Positions 50,649-61,243 of a stretch of 64,000 nucleotides of DNA are shown here, piece after piece. This stretch comes from Diplonema japonicum. Lineage: Eukaryota; Euglenozoa; Diplonemea; Diplonemida; Diplonemidae. The position numbers and the translations under genes are program-made. The DNA lies in the NCBI GenBank assembly GCA_964019335.1, contig OZ025695.1:310001-374000 (forward strand). The letters are read 5' to 3'. Within the stretch, counting starts at the first letter, position 1. Every line of letters starts with the position of its first letter. The notes under the pieces were generated by a model, which did no database searches, was not told where the DNA came from, and saw only the letters and a list, made by a program, of their open reading frames with translations.

Positions 50649-52580
50649 TCATACCGCAATGGCCTCGTAGGTGGAGGTGTTGGCTTCCTGGATTTTCGCT
50701 CTTTCGACCAAAGGGCCGCTGCCTTTTTTCTTTTCCTGCTCGAGGCTGACTTGAGGGAGGATGAATGTGTCGATAAGGCCACAAACAATTGTTTCCTTCT
50801 CCATCTGTGTGAGGGGTACTGTGGAAACCGGGGTTGTGGAGGGTCTTGGCCGCAGCTCATCGATGGCCTGCTCGTAGGCAGTACTGTGGAGTGCGGAGGA
50901 GAAGCACTGTTCGAGAAATGTTGCGGAAGTGTAGTCAGCCACGTTAATGAATGCTTCATATTGTGCATCTTCTCTTTTTCTGTTCAACTCCTCCTCTCGC
51001 CTCTGTTGCAGCTCAGCATCCTCTCTGGCTTTTCGAACAGATTCAGCCTCCGCTCGTAAAGCACTGAAATTCGCGATCTCGCGTTGCCTCGTCAGCTCCT
51101 TCATCAAGTAATCGACGGAACCGAAAAGGATGTCGCCTTGGATCTGATCTATAACACCATTTACCATGATTTCCTGGCGTTTTGTGTAAGCGTCGGCCTC
51201 CTTCTTTTCCTTCCACTCCGCCTCGGTTTCCTTGGCACGTGATGCCGCTTGTAGTTCTTCAATGAGCCCGTGGCATCGTTCCTTCCCCTCGAAGAATTCG
51301 TTTTGAACAGCACGGCCTCGCAGCAGTCGCTGCAGTAACACCAACGCTTCTTCTTTTTCTTCGTCTTGATCGCCTTGAAGAACGAGTGTTGGGGTGTCTG
51401 GTCTGACAAGCCGTGGGGTTGCTCTGTAGAAGTCTTGGATAGAGGCTTGAGTTTCTGCGCCTGCCTTGGCTTTGTCGATGGTTTCCTGTGCGAAGGCGAG
51501 GTCGTGTACAACTTGCTTCGCAGCGCGTTTTCTGAAATTATTCTCAAGTTGGTTGATGGCAGGATCGACCGGTGGTACTATGTCAGATTGTTTCACCTTT
51601 TGCAGTTTCGGTGCTTTTGTTCTTTCCAACTCTTGAACACCTTCTGGGAAACCGAGCAGTGTAGGCCTGACATCGTAGTTCGCATTTGTCGTCTTTTCTA
51701 TAAGAGAACATCCTTCAACTTGCTTCCCGCGCTTTCCGTGCGTGGAGTAATTTGCGATTATGTCTTTTTTAACAGCTTCTTTCGACGGGTTTGTGTGGGT
51801 TGCTGCTAGTTTTCTTGTTGCGGACATTCTTTTTTCTTGTAATCTGTTTAGTTTTCTCTCCGCTTTGTCGAGTTTTTCCTGTTTCACGGCTTCGATTCGC
51901 TTGCTGTTTTCTGCTTCTCTTTTTCGCTCCCTCTTTTCGAGGGCGGTGGCCATCTGGTTCAAGCGATCGTCTTGCAGCTGTTTGATGTGTTCCTCTCTTT
52001 CGTTCCATTCGACTTGTTCGAGCTCTTCTAGAGCTTTTAAACGTGTGTTCATTGCAGCGTCGTCACCACTCTGTGGTAGTTCTGATTCAACTTGCGTTCG
52101 CCGCTTCACTCTGTCGATCATTTCTATCTCAGCAAGCCCTGCTGGTAAACCGTTTCCGTACTTAACCTCCATGAGGGCTAGGACCTGAGGTTGTGTGCCT
52201 TCTTCTACATAGTAGTCCGGGGTGTAAGGGTCGGTTTGACATTCATTTTCTCGCATATCTGTTTGACACAGTACGTCACGCGTAACGCTGTCTGTTGTGT
52301 GAGCGGTGGTGCCGTCGAGGGTTCCACCTGTTGTTCTCATTTTCTTCTTTTTCTTTGCGGTTTCATCCAACGCTGGTAGCGGTCTGCCCATTTGCGGTTT
52401 CGACAAAACAGGCAGCTGCGGTGCTATCAATGTTGCATGGGATGGGTTGACCTGGTCCACCAACGGAACGACAGGTCTCTTGAAGAACTTGAACCGATCC
52501 CTCCCCGCGAGCTCCACAGACTGATTCTTCCCGCTCTGCACAAATGTTGTTGGGACAAACGGGACATATTGCTGATCCAT
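50649..52580 (-). CDS. CFAP91: CFAP91 (MAATS1/FAP91-type) radial-spoke/calmodulin-spoke-complex protein
   Basis: A 643-residue protein with the family's features in order: an N-terminal segment with RDRFKFFKRP, the double CQTD motif (VLCQTDMRENECQTDPYTP), a GNGLPAGLAEIEMID block, a long charged coiled coil, the TRKLAATH-type segment followed by a YS-containing stretch, LQRLLRGRAVQNEFFEGKER and a helical C-terminus ending in QLxxxx-type Glu/Gln-rich repeats. In other flagellates CFAP91 sits at the base of radial spokes 2 and 3 and binds calmodulin-containing complexes to the doublet microtubule. Length is near that of known members. Confidence 0.85.
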   Translation of the reverse strand: MDQQYVPFVPTTFVQSGKNQSVELAGRDRFKFFKRPVVPLVDQVNPSHATLIAPQLPVLSKPQMGRPLPALDETAKKKKKMRTTGGTLDGTTAHTTDSVTRDVLCQTDMRENECQTDPYTPDYYVEEGTQPQVLALMEVKYGNGLPAGLAEIEMIDRVKRRTQVESELPQSGDDAAMNTRLKALEELEQVEWNEREEHIKQLQDDRLNQMATALEKRERKREAENSKRIEAVKQEKLDKAERKLNRLQEKRMSATRKLAATHTNPSKEAVKKDIIANYSTHGKRGKQVEGCSLIEKTTNANYDVRPTLLGFPEGVQELERTKAPKLQKVKQSDIVPPVDPAINQLENNFRKRAAKQVVHDLAFAQETIDKAKAGAETQASIQDFYRATPRLVRPDTPTLVLQGDQDEEKEEALVLLQRLLRGRAVQNEFFEGKERCHGLIEELQAASRAKETEAEWKEKKEADAYTKRQEIMVNGVIDQIQGDILFGSVDYLMKELTRQREIANFSALRAEAESVRKAREDAELQQRREEELNRKREDAQYEAFINVADYTSATFLEQCFSSALHSTAYEQAIDELRPRPSTTPVSTVPLTQMEKETIVCGLIDTFILPQVSLEQEKKKGSGPLVERAKIQEANTSTYEAIAV

Positions 52581-52880
52581 TTTTGTTTTGTTTTTTTTTT
52601 GTTTTGTTTTCTCGGAGGAAGAAAAAAAAACAAAAGGGGTGTACTTTTTTCACCCCCCCCCTTCCCACGCTCCCTGAAGAAAAGAAAATATTATCGCCAG
52701 ATGGGGGGGGGGGACATGAAGTAGAAATAACATGGAAAGAAGTAGGGATGGGTGGGGGGGGAAAGGGGAAACAAGAAGGGGAGGGGATGGTGGAAAAAAA
52801 AAGGGGGGGGACAAGGGATGGAGAAGAAGAAGAAATCATGGATACACTTAGTTTTCTTTTTGTTTTGTTTTTTATATATA

Positions 52881-53928
52881 TATATGAGCTTGTCCGAAAA
52901 AAAATGTCAACAAATGACCCTCTTTTGCAACGGAAAATCCGTTCTCGGAAAGTTTCTAAGTACAAAAGTAGTCCGACACCACTTTGTGTGCAGAATTGCA
53001 GTCTAAGCTTGAACACCATATAGGTCACAATAGCACGCCGTTTGTTTCATTTCTAAAACGCACGTGCAAAAACATGCTTTTTAGAATGGTTTTTTTTTAG
53101 TTTTTGTCATCCGGAAATTGTAAATGACCCAGGCTCTATATTCCTTTTTTTTGTTTTCTTCAATGAAAAGCGAGAAGAAATGGACGCAGATGGGAAATCT
53201 GTGAAACTTAGGGGGTCATTTTGAGTGGTTTGGGCTCTTTATCACAATTAAAATGGGGTGGGGAAAATACTGCCATTTTGGCCTATTTTAGGCTACAATG
53301 CCCATTTTAGGCTAAAATCCCTTAAGGGCCCTTTAAAAGCAAACTTCTCAATTTATAATTTGTCATGAGTAAGAAAAAAAATGACAAACCTCAGCAGATG
53401 GGTAGAGAATGCATGTATGGCCCCAAAGATACCGATGTTGAGCAGACAAGTGTTAAGAATTGGGTTTTCAGGAAAATGGGCCTTTTAGGCCAATTCCCTT
53501 AGGAACCCCTCGAAAAAGCAAAAAATAGGGCTAAAAAAACCGGGTTTTTTGGGGGCATGCAACGCCATATATTTTTCGCTACTTTTAACAGTAACCCGAC
53601 CCTGGGTTGTACCCAGGGGTCACAAAGGTGTGTGTTCACCACTTTTATGCACCCTAGGCGCTGCATTTCAAGCTTTTAAGCTGCATTTTAAACATTTTTC
53701 GTCGTTTTTCTGACCTCTGTTTTTCGCTTCCCGGGGGCAACCGGTTGCAAGCCTGCCACCCTCATGGCAAAACAAGCATCGCAATTGAAAGAACGGCGTC
53801 ATGTACACCATATATGTCATCTTCCTATGGTTGCATGCTGCCCTTTTTTTGCTCAAATAATCAAAACAAGAAATTTTCGGAAGTGCCCAAAAAAGTGTTG
53901 ACATTTTTTTTTCGGACGAGCTCATATA
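52881..53928. mobile_element. 1.05-kb TIR-bounded non-autonomous element
   Basis: TATATGAGCTTGTCCGAAAA + AAAATGTCAACA at 52881-52912 is matched in reverse complement at 53896-53928 with one substitution and a one-base length difference in the A-run. The interior has no open frame of note; it holds GGCCTTTTAGG-type words and a 30-bp segment (53821-53850) that also occurs near the piggyBac remnant. The surrounding AT-rich DNA hides any target duplication. Likely a DNA-transposon derivative. Confidence 0.75.
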
Positions 53929-54102
53929 TCAGGAAACAATCCTTTGGTTTTTTTTTTCTTTTTCACATACACTGATTTGTCCTGTGGGAACTTCTTGTTT
54001 TTTTTTTTTTCTTTTTTTTTTTTAAATCTCATAGAACAATACGGATATGGAAGAGGGGAAGAAAAATTACAAAAAAAAAAAAAATTCAGGGGGAGTATAT
54101 GA

Positions 54103-54133
<31 letters not shown>

Positions 54134-54309
54134 CACGTGGTGACGAACATTGCAACTAACAAAAGTGGTTCCGGTCTTCATGTGTTTTCCGTTGTGTCTT
54201 CCGTCCTCTGTTGCCCTTTTATTTTTCTCCCTTCTTTTTTTTTTTTTTTCCCCCTTTTTCTTCCCGTCTTTCTCCTTTTCTTCCTTCCAGCTACATGATA
54301 TGTGCGAAA
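53929..54309. other. homopolymer-rich spacer
   Basis: No gene is seen. It contains T-runs and an A-run of about 30 nt (54105-54133), then T/C-rich DNA downstream of the ENTH/VHS-type gene. Confidence 0.6.
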
Positions 54310-56498
54310 TCAGGTAAAGGGTGGCCCTCGGCGAGCCCCTTCTGCTGGTTGTACATTACCTACGAGTGATTCATGTTTCCTCTCCCTCTCTTGACATACC
54401 TGGAGCATCTTTAGGTTCCTCTGCAACTCTCCAATCTTCTTCTCCATCGTAAGCTGAGGGCTGTTCGTGTTCAATGGGGATCCTTGGGAGTAGTCCGACA
54501 GGTCAGAAGGCACGGAAATCAGGCCGGGCTGACAGACAGCCTCCCGACCGGGGAGCAAGGACTCGAACGGGTCCACATGTTGTGCGGGTGCTGCAGCTGC
54601 TGCAGTGGTCTCCTCCGCGGGACCTCCCGGCAAAGGAGGTGCCGAGCCAAAGATATCATCGACACTGAGCTGCCTTGCTGGCGGCTGGGGAACCGATGCT
54701 TGCGTTGCCTGCAGCCCTTGAGCCAGCTGTTGATGATTATTGCTCTGCTGCTCTTGCAGGAGTTGCTTCTGTGCTTGAAGCTGCTTCAGCGCATCCTTCT
54801 TGGCTTGCAGATCCTGGAGCTGCTGCTGCTGCTGCTGTAGCTGTAGCTGTTGCTGTTGTTGGTGTTGTTGTTGTTGTTGTTGTTGCTGTAGCTGCAGCTG
54901 TTGCTGCTCCTGCTGTTGTTGCTGTTGTTGCGCCTGCTGCTGCATCATTTGCTGCAATTGCTCCATTTGTGCCATTTTCTCTTGAAGGTCCTTTTGCTGT
55001 TGTGCCTTTGCCTCAGCTTGTGCCTGAGCCTGAGCCTGAGCTTGAGCCTGCTGAGCTTGAGCTTGAGCTGCTTGCTGCGCTAGAACAGCTGCATCTTGTA
55101 CTTCTTTCTGCTGGAGCATCTGCTGCTGTTGAGCGAGCTGTGCCTGCTGCTGGAGTAATGCCTGAAGTTGTTGCTGTTGCTGTACGGTGGCTTGCTGCGC
55201 TGCTTGAGCAGCCTGCTGCTGCGCTGCCTGAGCCGCTTGTTGCTGCGCTGCTTGAGCAGCCTGCTGCTGCTGGAGGAGCTGCTGCTGCTGTTGCTTCAAA
55301 AAACTGAGCTGCGCCTGGAGAGCATCCTGTGTCTGTTGAGGGGCTGCCTGCTGCGTGGGCGAGGGCTGCGCGTTGACGAAGCCGAAGCCGCTTTGGGGAG
55401 TTGTGGATGCGGAGGAGGCAAAGGCGAACATGGAAGTGTCCTCTTCGACATGCTGCGGAGTGGATTTCACCTTCTCGATGAGGGAGATGCATTCGACGGC
55501 GAGCTGGCTGCAGTGCTCAGCTTTTTTTTCGAGGCCTACGCTGCCCTTCGAGTCCCTGATCCAGTTCAGTCTCTTTTGGTACTTGCTCGCGCTCTCTGCG
55601 GTAGAGCGGTTGCCCGCTTGGAGAAGGCTGACGATTGCCTCGAGGACCTTCATGCGTGTGGCGATGTTCTCGTCGAGAAGCTTGCGTGCCAGGACAGATG
55701 CAACATCACCGTTGTCAGCCTTCATAGCTTCCGTGAAGGCGTGCAGTTCGGACGTAGGAATGCGCTTCCTGCTCCCTCCGACTAGCTTCTCCACGATGGC
55801 CTCTGGTGTTGACGAAACAATATCGAATGTGAGCGCAGACTTCCGCAGTTCTTCAGCCCGCTCTGCGATTTTTTGTTCTTTGATCGACTTCATCTCTCTG
55901 TCCCTCTTCCGTTTTTCCTTTTCCTGGTTTTCTTGCATTTCCTGCCATGGTGTCTTTCTGGTGATTGACCTCTCTGGTTGTCTTGACGGCCCGGATGTTT
56001 CGGATCCTATAGGCTGTCCAATCGATGCAAGGATGGTTAAAGCAAGGGTTTTGTTCTGATCTTCAATGGTGTCCTTGCGTGTGTCTGCCGTCGCGATTTT
56101 GGTAAGCTGGTGGGTGTTCTGTTTGAGCAGAGCCGCGAAGTTGGGCGACCCGTCCTGAAGAATGGACTTTATGATAACAAGGCATTTCCCTGTTGCGTAC
56201 GAAGCACTTGTTTCCATGCGCATCATGAGGTACTGTAATTTCTTTTTGGGGGGGTGTTTCTCATCATACTTTATGGTGGTCCTTGGCGGGGTCTGCTGGG
56301 TTTGACGTGTAAGTGGTCTCCACTATTTGCTGCTGGATGAAGTACGGTACAGTACCGGGCTGTGTGTGTGTGATTTCTTTTTTTTTGGATTATATATACC
56401 GCTTCTGTTGTCGCCTCCTTTATCATCTTGTTCACAGGGTTTATTTGGTCCGTTGTCGCTTCCTTCGCCTTGGCCCCAAAGGACTTCAACGCCTCCAT
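54310..56498 (-). CDS. ENTH/VHS-superfamily adaptor with glutamine-rich region, three exons
   Basis: Exons read 56498-56400, 56359-56270 and 56232-54310, giving 703 residues. Both introns are GT-AG and only 40 and 37 nt long, in phase 0. The joined N-terminus (about 1-140) reads NPVNKMIKEATTEA / PGTVPYFIQQQI / YLMMRMETSASYATGKCLVI / IKSILQDGSPNF, an all-helical ENTH/VHS-type fold; the ordering recalls tepsin and epsin-like clathrin adaptors. A charged helical region follows (about 170-330). Residues about 340-570 are dominated by Gln and Ala (AQQAAQAAQQ type), and the C-terminus is a short coiled coil. A role in endosomal or Golgi vesicle coats is inferred from the fold. Confidence 0.75.
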
Positions 56499-56535
56499 GG
56501 TGTTTTACGTCGGATCCCCGTCCACCCTTTTGCTT

Positions 56536-56569
<34 letters not shown>

Positions 56570-56667
56570 CTTTCCACCTCCATGGCAAAAAAAAAGAAAA
56601 AAAAAAAGAAGAACAGAACAGAAAATATCAAAAAAAACCCCCCCTGGAAAAGGGGAGTTTCGTGACC

Positions 56668-57285
56668 TCAAAACTCAAAATCATCTGGAAGCAACGACTG
56701 GACTGGAAAGGCAGCAGTTTCCCGAGGGGCTTCCAGTTGATGTCGCGCCTCGGCGGTAAGGGAGGCAAGCGTTAAGAGCTGCCGGTTTCGAGCGGAGTCG
56801 CCTGTTGCCAACGACGTGTGAACGTTGCACGAACTGTCAAGAAGCTCAAGAAAGTTCGACTTCGGTGAGTTCAGAAGGGGGAGAGCTGGCCGTTTTTTCA
56901 CGGTTTTACGGTGCACCTTCTTAAAACAAGGCACAGACGGGGGCACAGGTGCGTGTGGCTTCTTCTTACCACTCCCTGACTTTCGTGCAGAGGGCACTCT
57001 CCAGGACCCCGGTACTCTCGGCCCCGCCCCGCACCATTTCAGGTTTAATGCTAGTCTTGCAGCCTTCGCAGCACCATTCTTCTCCCGCCTGCTGAAAGGC
57101 ACACCTCCTTGAGATTTCGGAAGCAGTGGGGGAGCTGGTGTGAAATTAATTTTTTCCCTGTCTTTTTCCTGCTTGTTACAAAAACCCAATCCAGGATGCA
57201 GGAGCCCCGTCACAGGAGGGGCCCACCTGTGAGTGGCCTGAACTGAAGGCCTGTAACTGCAAAGCGTCTGCCTGGCCCAGCTCAT
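56668..57285 (-). CDS. small basic hypothetical protein
   Basis: A 205-residue frame from the ATG at 57285. A pyrimidine-rich tract and TAG lie 7-9 nt upstream, as expected for a processed gene start. The protein is rich in Lys, Arg, Pro and Ser, with no signal peptide, membrane segment or known domain; it ends LLPDDFEF. Composition and the absence of homopolymers set it apart from the spacers. It could also be the first part of a longer or spliced gene. Confidence 0.5.
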   Translation of the reverse strand: MSWARQTLCSYRPSVQATHRWAPPVTGLLHPGLGFCNKQEKDREKINFTPAPPLLPKSQGGVPFSRREKNGAAKAARLALNLKWCGAGPRVPGSWRVPSARKSGSGKKKPHAPVPPSVPCFKKVHRKTVKKRPALPLLNSPKSNFLELLDSSCNVHTSLATGDSARNRQLLTLASLTAEARHQLEAPRETAAFPVQSLLPDDFEF

Positions 57286-57701
57286 TGTAACCTATGTAAG
57301 CTAGGTGTGAGAAAAAGAAGGGGAGAGGGGGGATGCGGGTTACGGGACACGACAGTTTTCTTTTCATAAAAGAATAAGAAAAGAGACACGAAGAGGGGGA
57401 TGAAACTACAGCATCCACGCGGTGGCCACAGTCAAAGCCAAACCAGAGTTAAAGGAAGAGGCTGTGTATCAGGATATCCCCCCCCGTCCCCCCCACCTCC
57501 GATTTCCCGTCACAGAAAAAAGAAAAAGAAAAAAAGAGAGAGCTAACTGGGGCGGAGACCCAGCCAGAAAGAAAGCCCAGGTGTGGCACAAAACATTACT
57601 TTCTTTTTTTTTTTTTCTCCCCTCCCTCTCTTTCAAAAAGTTTATTCATAAAAGAAAACGTTGTACGGTTGTAATCGGCTCGATATTGTTGACCACCAAC
57701 C
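57286..57701. other. spacer
   Basis: No gene is seen. It contains AG-rich pieces, a C-rich run near 57480-57500 and a T-run next to the hydroxylase stop codon. Confidence 0.5.
57292..57294 (-). promoter_or_regulatory. predicted splice-leader acceptor AG
   Basis: In gene orientation CCCCTTCTTTTTCTCACACC is followed by TAGCTTACATAG and GTTACA-ATG. The second TAG is the nearest acceptor to the ATG at 57285. Confidence 0.4.
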
Positions 57702-58457
57702 TTAGTCAACTCGAATGGTTTTCGGCTCCTTGTAGGTGCCGCCGATGTGGTCCCAGAACGAGAAGAAGGGTTGGGAATAGTTAAAGCGCAGCCCTTGCAT
57801 CCTGTGGTGGGAATCGTGGAAGTCCGCGTTATTCTGGAAGAAATACTGGAAAGGGTCCAGCCGCAGGCGGAACCCACAATGATCATCCACGTTCTTGATG
57901 TTGGCAAAGCAGAAGAGCCCACAAGCGACCAAAGGGTGAAGGTCCAACAAAAACATCGCTAGCGCACCAGAAAGAGTATCCAAAAGGAAACCCTCTACAG
58001 GATGGTTAAACTGCGCCGCGTAACAATAAGAAGCATAGATTCTGTGATGCCATGAATGAACATTGTGATAGAGCCACTTATTTACATGCATCCACCTGTG
58101 CATCCAGTACAACCAGGTGTCCATGATCAACATGCCTGCCACTACCTGAGGCAATATGCTTTCCCACCCTGGTAGCTCCCTTGCCACGCAGGATCCGTCC
58201 AGGCTTGTGATCCACATGGATAATGTCATAGCCACGCAATGCTGTGCCATTACCGTCACCACCACCCTTGTTCTTGAAACTTTCTGCTTGCTGGGATCGT
58301 CGTACCCGCCCTTTTGTATCTCAAATTGGTCCAGAAGATTCAGGTACCTACCTGTGCCGAAAATCACACATGTTCCCCAGTAGCAAGCAAAGGGGAGCAC
58401 AATCAACATGTAGTCATAAGCTTGCAACGGGGGGACCGTTGCTTCTACGGAAGTCAT
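57702..58457 (-). CDS. sphinganine C4-monooxygenase-like fatty acid hydroxylase
   Basis: A 251-residue membrane protein from the ATG at 58457, directly after an A-run of about 13 nt; the in-frame TTG upstream is not used. The di-iron histidine boxes of the fatty-acid-hydroxylase superfamily are complete: H120RWMH124, H131NVHSWHH138 and H214DSHH218. The surrounding sequence (DTWLYWMHRWMHVNKWLYHN, NHPVEGFLLDT, NVDDHCG, NYSQPFFSFWDHIGGTY) matches the SUR2/SBH subgroup, which hydroxylates C4 of the sphingoid base to give phytoceramide. Membrane segments lie at about 15-35, 65-85, 100-118 and 160-190. It is expected in the ER. Sterol desaturase is the less likely alternative. Confidence 0.85.
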   Translation of the reverse strand: MTSVEATVPPLQAYDYMLIVLPFACYWGTCVIFGTGRYLNLLDQFEIQKGGYDDPSKQKVSRTRVVVTVMAQHCVAMTLSMWITSLDGSCVARELPGWESILPQVVAGMLIMDTWLYWMHRWMHVNKWLYHNVHSWHHRIYASYCYAAQFNHPVEGFLLDTLSGALAMFLLDLHPLVACGLFCFANIKNVDDHCGFRLRLDPFQYFFQNNADFHDSHHRMQGLRFNYSQPFFSFWDHIGGTYKEPKTIRVD

Positions 58458-58828
58458 TTTTTTTTTTTTTTCCCGTCCTTTCCCCTCCTTTTCTCGTGAA
58501 AAGAAAAAGAGCGGTGCTACCAAAGTGAAAACCTATAAAAAATATATGAAAGCACTGCTTTGATGGTGGAGTTGTGAGGGGGGGGGGAAGGTACATTTTT
58601 GAGAACACTCCTCAAATGAAAAAAAAAAGAACAAAAAAAGAGGCGTCTTTTGCTACCTTCGAAAAAAAAAAAGAGAAAAATATCAAGAGTGGAAGGGATC
58701 GGGAGAGAAAAAAGAAAGGAAAAAAAAAAAAAAAAAGAAAAGAAAAAAAGTAGGAAGGAAGGAAAAAATATTGATCAGTTGTTCAAATAAAAGAAAGAAT
58801 AAAAAAATTAAAACTCATTCATCCCCGT
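58458..58828. other. homopolymer-rich spacer
   Basis: No gene is seen. AG-rich sequence and A-runs dominate (58715-58800). Confidence 0.6.
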
Positions 58829-60518
58829 TTAGACGGTGGCGAAGAGCTTCTTCTCGTAAGAGTGGAGGCCGTGCACGCCACCCTCTGCCTGCGCGGCGTG
58901 AGTCCTGCGCTCACACCTCACGTTACCATTGTACTGTGGGTTTGAATTTCTTTTTTTTTCCCATAATCAATTAAGCTACATACCGAATCCTTGAGGAGGT
59001 CAGGGAAGTTCTTGTACCCAATGTCCTGGATGGCCTGCTGGAGGCCCTTGTACAGGTATGGCACGAACTTGTGGATGGAACCCTTGTCCGCCACAGCCCC
59101 TGACACACCCTGTGCAACCTGAACCTTCTGGTTTTCAGACAGGTACCTCTTCCCGGACTCCTTGCCCTGCTGCATGGCCTCGATACTGCCCATCCCACGG
59201 TACTTCTTGAGCCTCTGCCCGTTGCTGTAGAAGTACTCACCAGGGGCCTCGGAGGTGCCCGCAAGAAGCCCACCGAGCATGCCGCATGATGCACCCAGTG
59301 TCATCGCCTTCGCGATGTGACCCACATTCTTGATACCACCGTCGGCAATGACAGGGATGCCCCTTTCCTTCGTCGCGTACTATGTGTTGTGATTAAAATA
59401 AAGGAAAGACAACATACGTGGGCGGTCTGGTACACGGCGGTGGCCTGGGGCCGCCCGACAGCCATGACCTCCTGGGTGATGCAGATGCTGCCCGCACCCA
59501 TCCCCACGCGGAGCCCGTCGCACCCTGCGTCGATAAGGTTCTTGGCCTGCGCCTTGGTCACAACGTTCCCCGCAATAATGTCCACCTTGGGGTGGGCTGC
59601 CTTGAGGTGGCGGATCATGTCGATCTGGTAGAGGGAGTTCCCCTGCGAGGAGTCGATCACAATCACGTCAACACCTGCCTCGGCGAGGTGGGCTGCACGC
59701 TCCTTGTCGTCAGGGCGGGTACCGATGGCGGCACCGACGAGAAGCTGCTGGCGAGAGTCGAGCGAGGCGAGCGGGAACTCCCTCTTCTTGGTGGAGTCCG
59801 TCCTGGAGCACAGCATGACGAGGCAGTCCTCACTGTTCACAACAGGGAGGTACCCCTTCTTGGAGTCGTGGAGGGACTTCTGCGCCTCTTCAAGTGAGAT
59901 GGGCGACTTGTCGCTGGTCTTCCCGATGACAAGCTTGGAACGGGGCACCATGAGGGTGGAGAGCTTCACGGAGAAGTCAAGAGCAGTGTCGATGTCCTTG
60001 TTGCAGACGAGACCAAGGAGCTTGCCGTTCACCTTGCCGCCCTCGGTGATGGGGATCCCGCAGAAGCCCATCTGATCCTTGATGTCCATCACATCGCCTA
60101 CGGTGGAGTCCGGGGAGAGAACCTTGGGCTCCAGGATGAACCCGTTCCTCCACCTTTTCACGATCGTGATGCACTTAGCCTGCTCCTGCGGCGTCATGTT
60201 GTTGTGGATAATGCCGATCCCACCGTTCAGTGCCATGGCGATCGCCATCTGGTCCTCCGTCACGGTGTCCATGGGCGAGGACACGAACGGGGCCCTCAGT
60301 GTGATGTTCTTGGTGAGCTTTGTGCTCAGGTCGACCTCCTCCACACCGAAGTCGATGTACGACGGCAGCAGCAGGATGTCATCGTAGGTGAGCCCCTGGC
60401 CCTGGCCCATCAGCTCGGCGACCTTCAGCCCATCTCCCTCGAAGTGCCCGGGGAACCCAGGGTTGTCGAGCTTCGCCTTCTTCGCATCCCCAGTAGTGGT
60501 GGCCGATCGCTTAGTCAT
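58829..60518 (-). CDS. IMPDH: inosine-5'-monophosphate dehydrogenase, three exons
   Basis: Exons read 60518-59418, 59379-58984 and 58933-58829, giving 533 residues; introns of 38 and 50 nt have GTATGT donors and TAG/CAG acceptors, both in phase 0. The enzyme oxidises IMP to XMP with NAD+, the committed step of guanine nucleotide synthesis. Visible features are [13 protein letters not shown], the CBS pair (about 130-245), the catalytic loop GSICITQE with C346, the IMP site IPVIADGGI, the flap with [12 protein letters not shown], and the monovalent-cation and C-terminal region [15 protein letters not shown]. Length is close to the usual 514. Unlike the kinetoplastid enzyme, it ends FATV with no peroxisomal signal. 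Confidence 0.95.
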
Positions 60519-60715
60519 TTTTAGTGTGTTTATTATTCGTTACTGACGTGTGTATGGTGACTAAAAAAAAAAAAAAGAGGGGGTAAAAAAAATGAAGAAT
60601 AAAACGGAGTCCACGATGAGGTAATAAAATAAATAGTAAGACTAATACGGTATAAATGCATAAGGGGCATAAGGGGCATAAGGGGGGAGAGGGGGAGAAT
60701 AAAAACTCAGTAAAT

Positions 60716-61243
60716 TCAAACCCTCCATTTTCTCGCACGGTATGTGGGAGTCAGGGGGGTTCTAGTCGGTGGGAAGGGAGGGGGGTTTCTACGGAGGGAG
60801 GCTGAAGAGGGGCGGCGCAGGGGTCGTTTAGGGTTAGCTTTCCAGCTTTCAATTTTGAAGTGGCGCCAAGTTGTGTTGGGTTCTGAGAGGGGTGCGTTCA
60901 CGCGCAAGGCTTCTGCCCGAGAAGCTTGTCCTTCGCGTTCTCGCCGTAGAAGCAGCATTACCTTGTGACGACGCACCCTCTGCACATGCTCTATCTTGCT
61001 GCCCCACCTCATCTTGAATGCATCTAAGCATGTCACACCCCATTCCTTTCCCAATGTGGTCCAAATCTCGTCTGTTTGCATGATCCCATGCATTTCTTTA
61101 TTGCACATTCCCCAACCTGATACAGCTCCTGGGCCTATCCATAGTACCACTTCTCTCAGCACCTCTTCCGGGAGGTCTTGCAGCTTGCTCTGCGGCTTTC
61201 CAGGCCTTTTTCTACCCGAGGTTTCTCGGGGGGGGAACGGCAT
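60716..61243 (-). CDS. small F-box protein
   Basis: A 175-residue protein from the ATG at 61243, right after an A-run; the frame continues upstream only as lysines and low-complexity sequence. Residues about 20-68 form an F-box: LQDLPEEVLREVVLWIG, a central WGMCNKEMHGIM and IWTTLGKEWG. The rest is basic (RVRRHKVMLLLRRERE) and Pro/Arg-rich at the end, with no recognisable substrate-binding repeat. It is a probable SCF-type adaptor. Confidence 0.75.
   Translation of the reverse strand: MPFPPRETSGRKRPGKPQSKLQDLPEEVLREVVLWIGPGAVSGWGMCNKEMHGIMQTDEIWTTLGKEWGVTCLDAFKMRWGSKIEHVQRVRRHKVMLLLRREREGQASRAEALRVNAPLSEPNTTWRHFKIESWKANPKRPLRRPSSASLRRNPPPFPPTRTPLTPTYRARKWRV

Noticed and set aside
57422-57784. 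Plus-strand frame of 120 codons
   Set aside because: It overlaps the hydroxylase 3' end in antisense and is otherwise low complexity.
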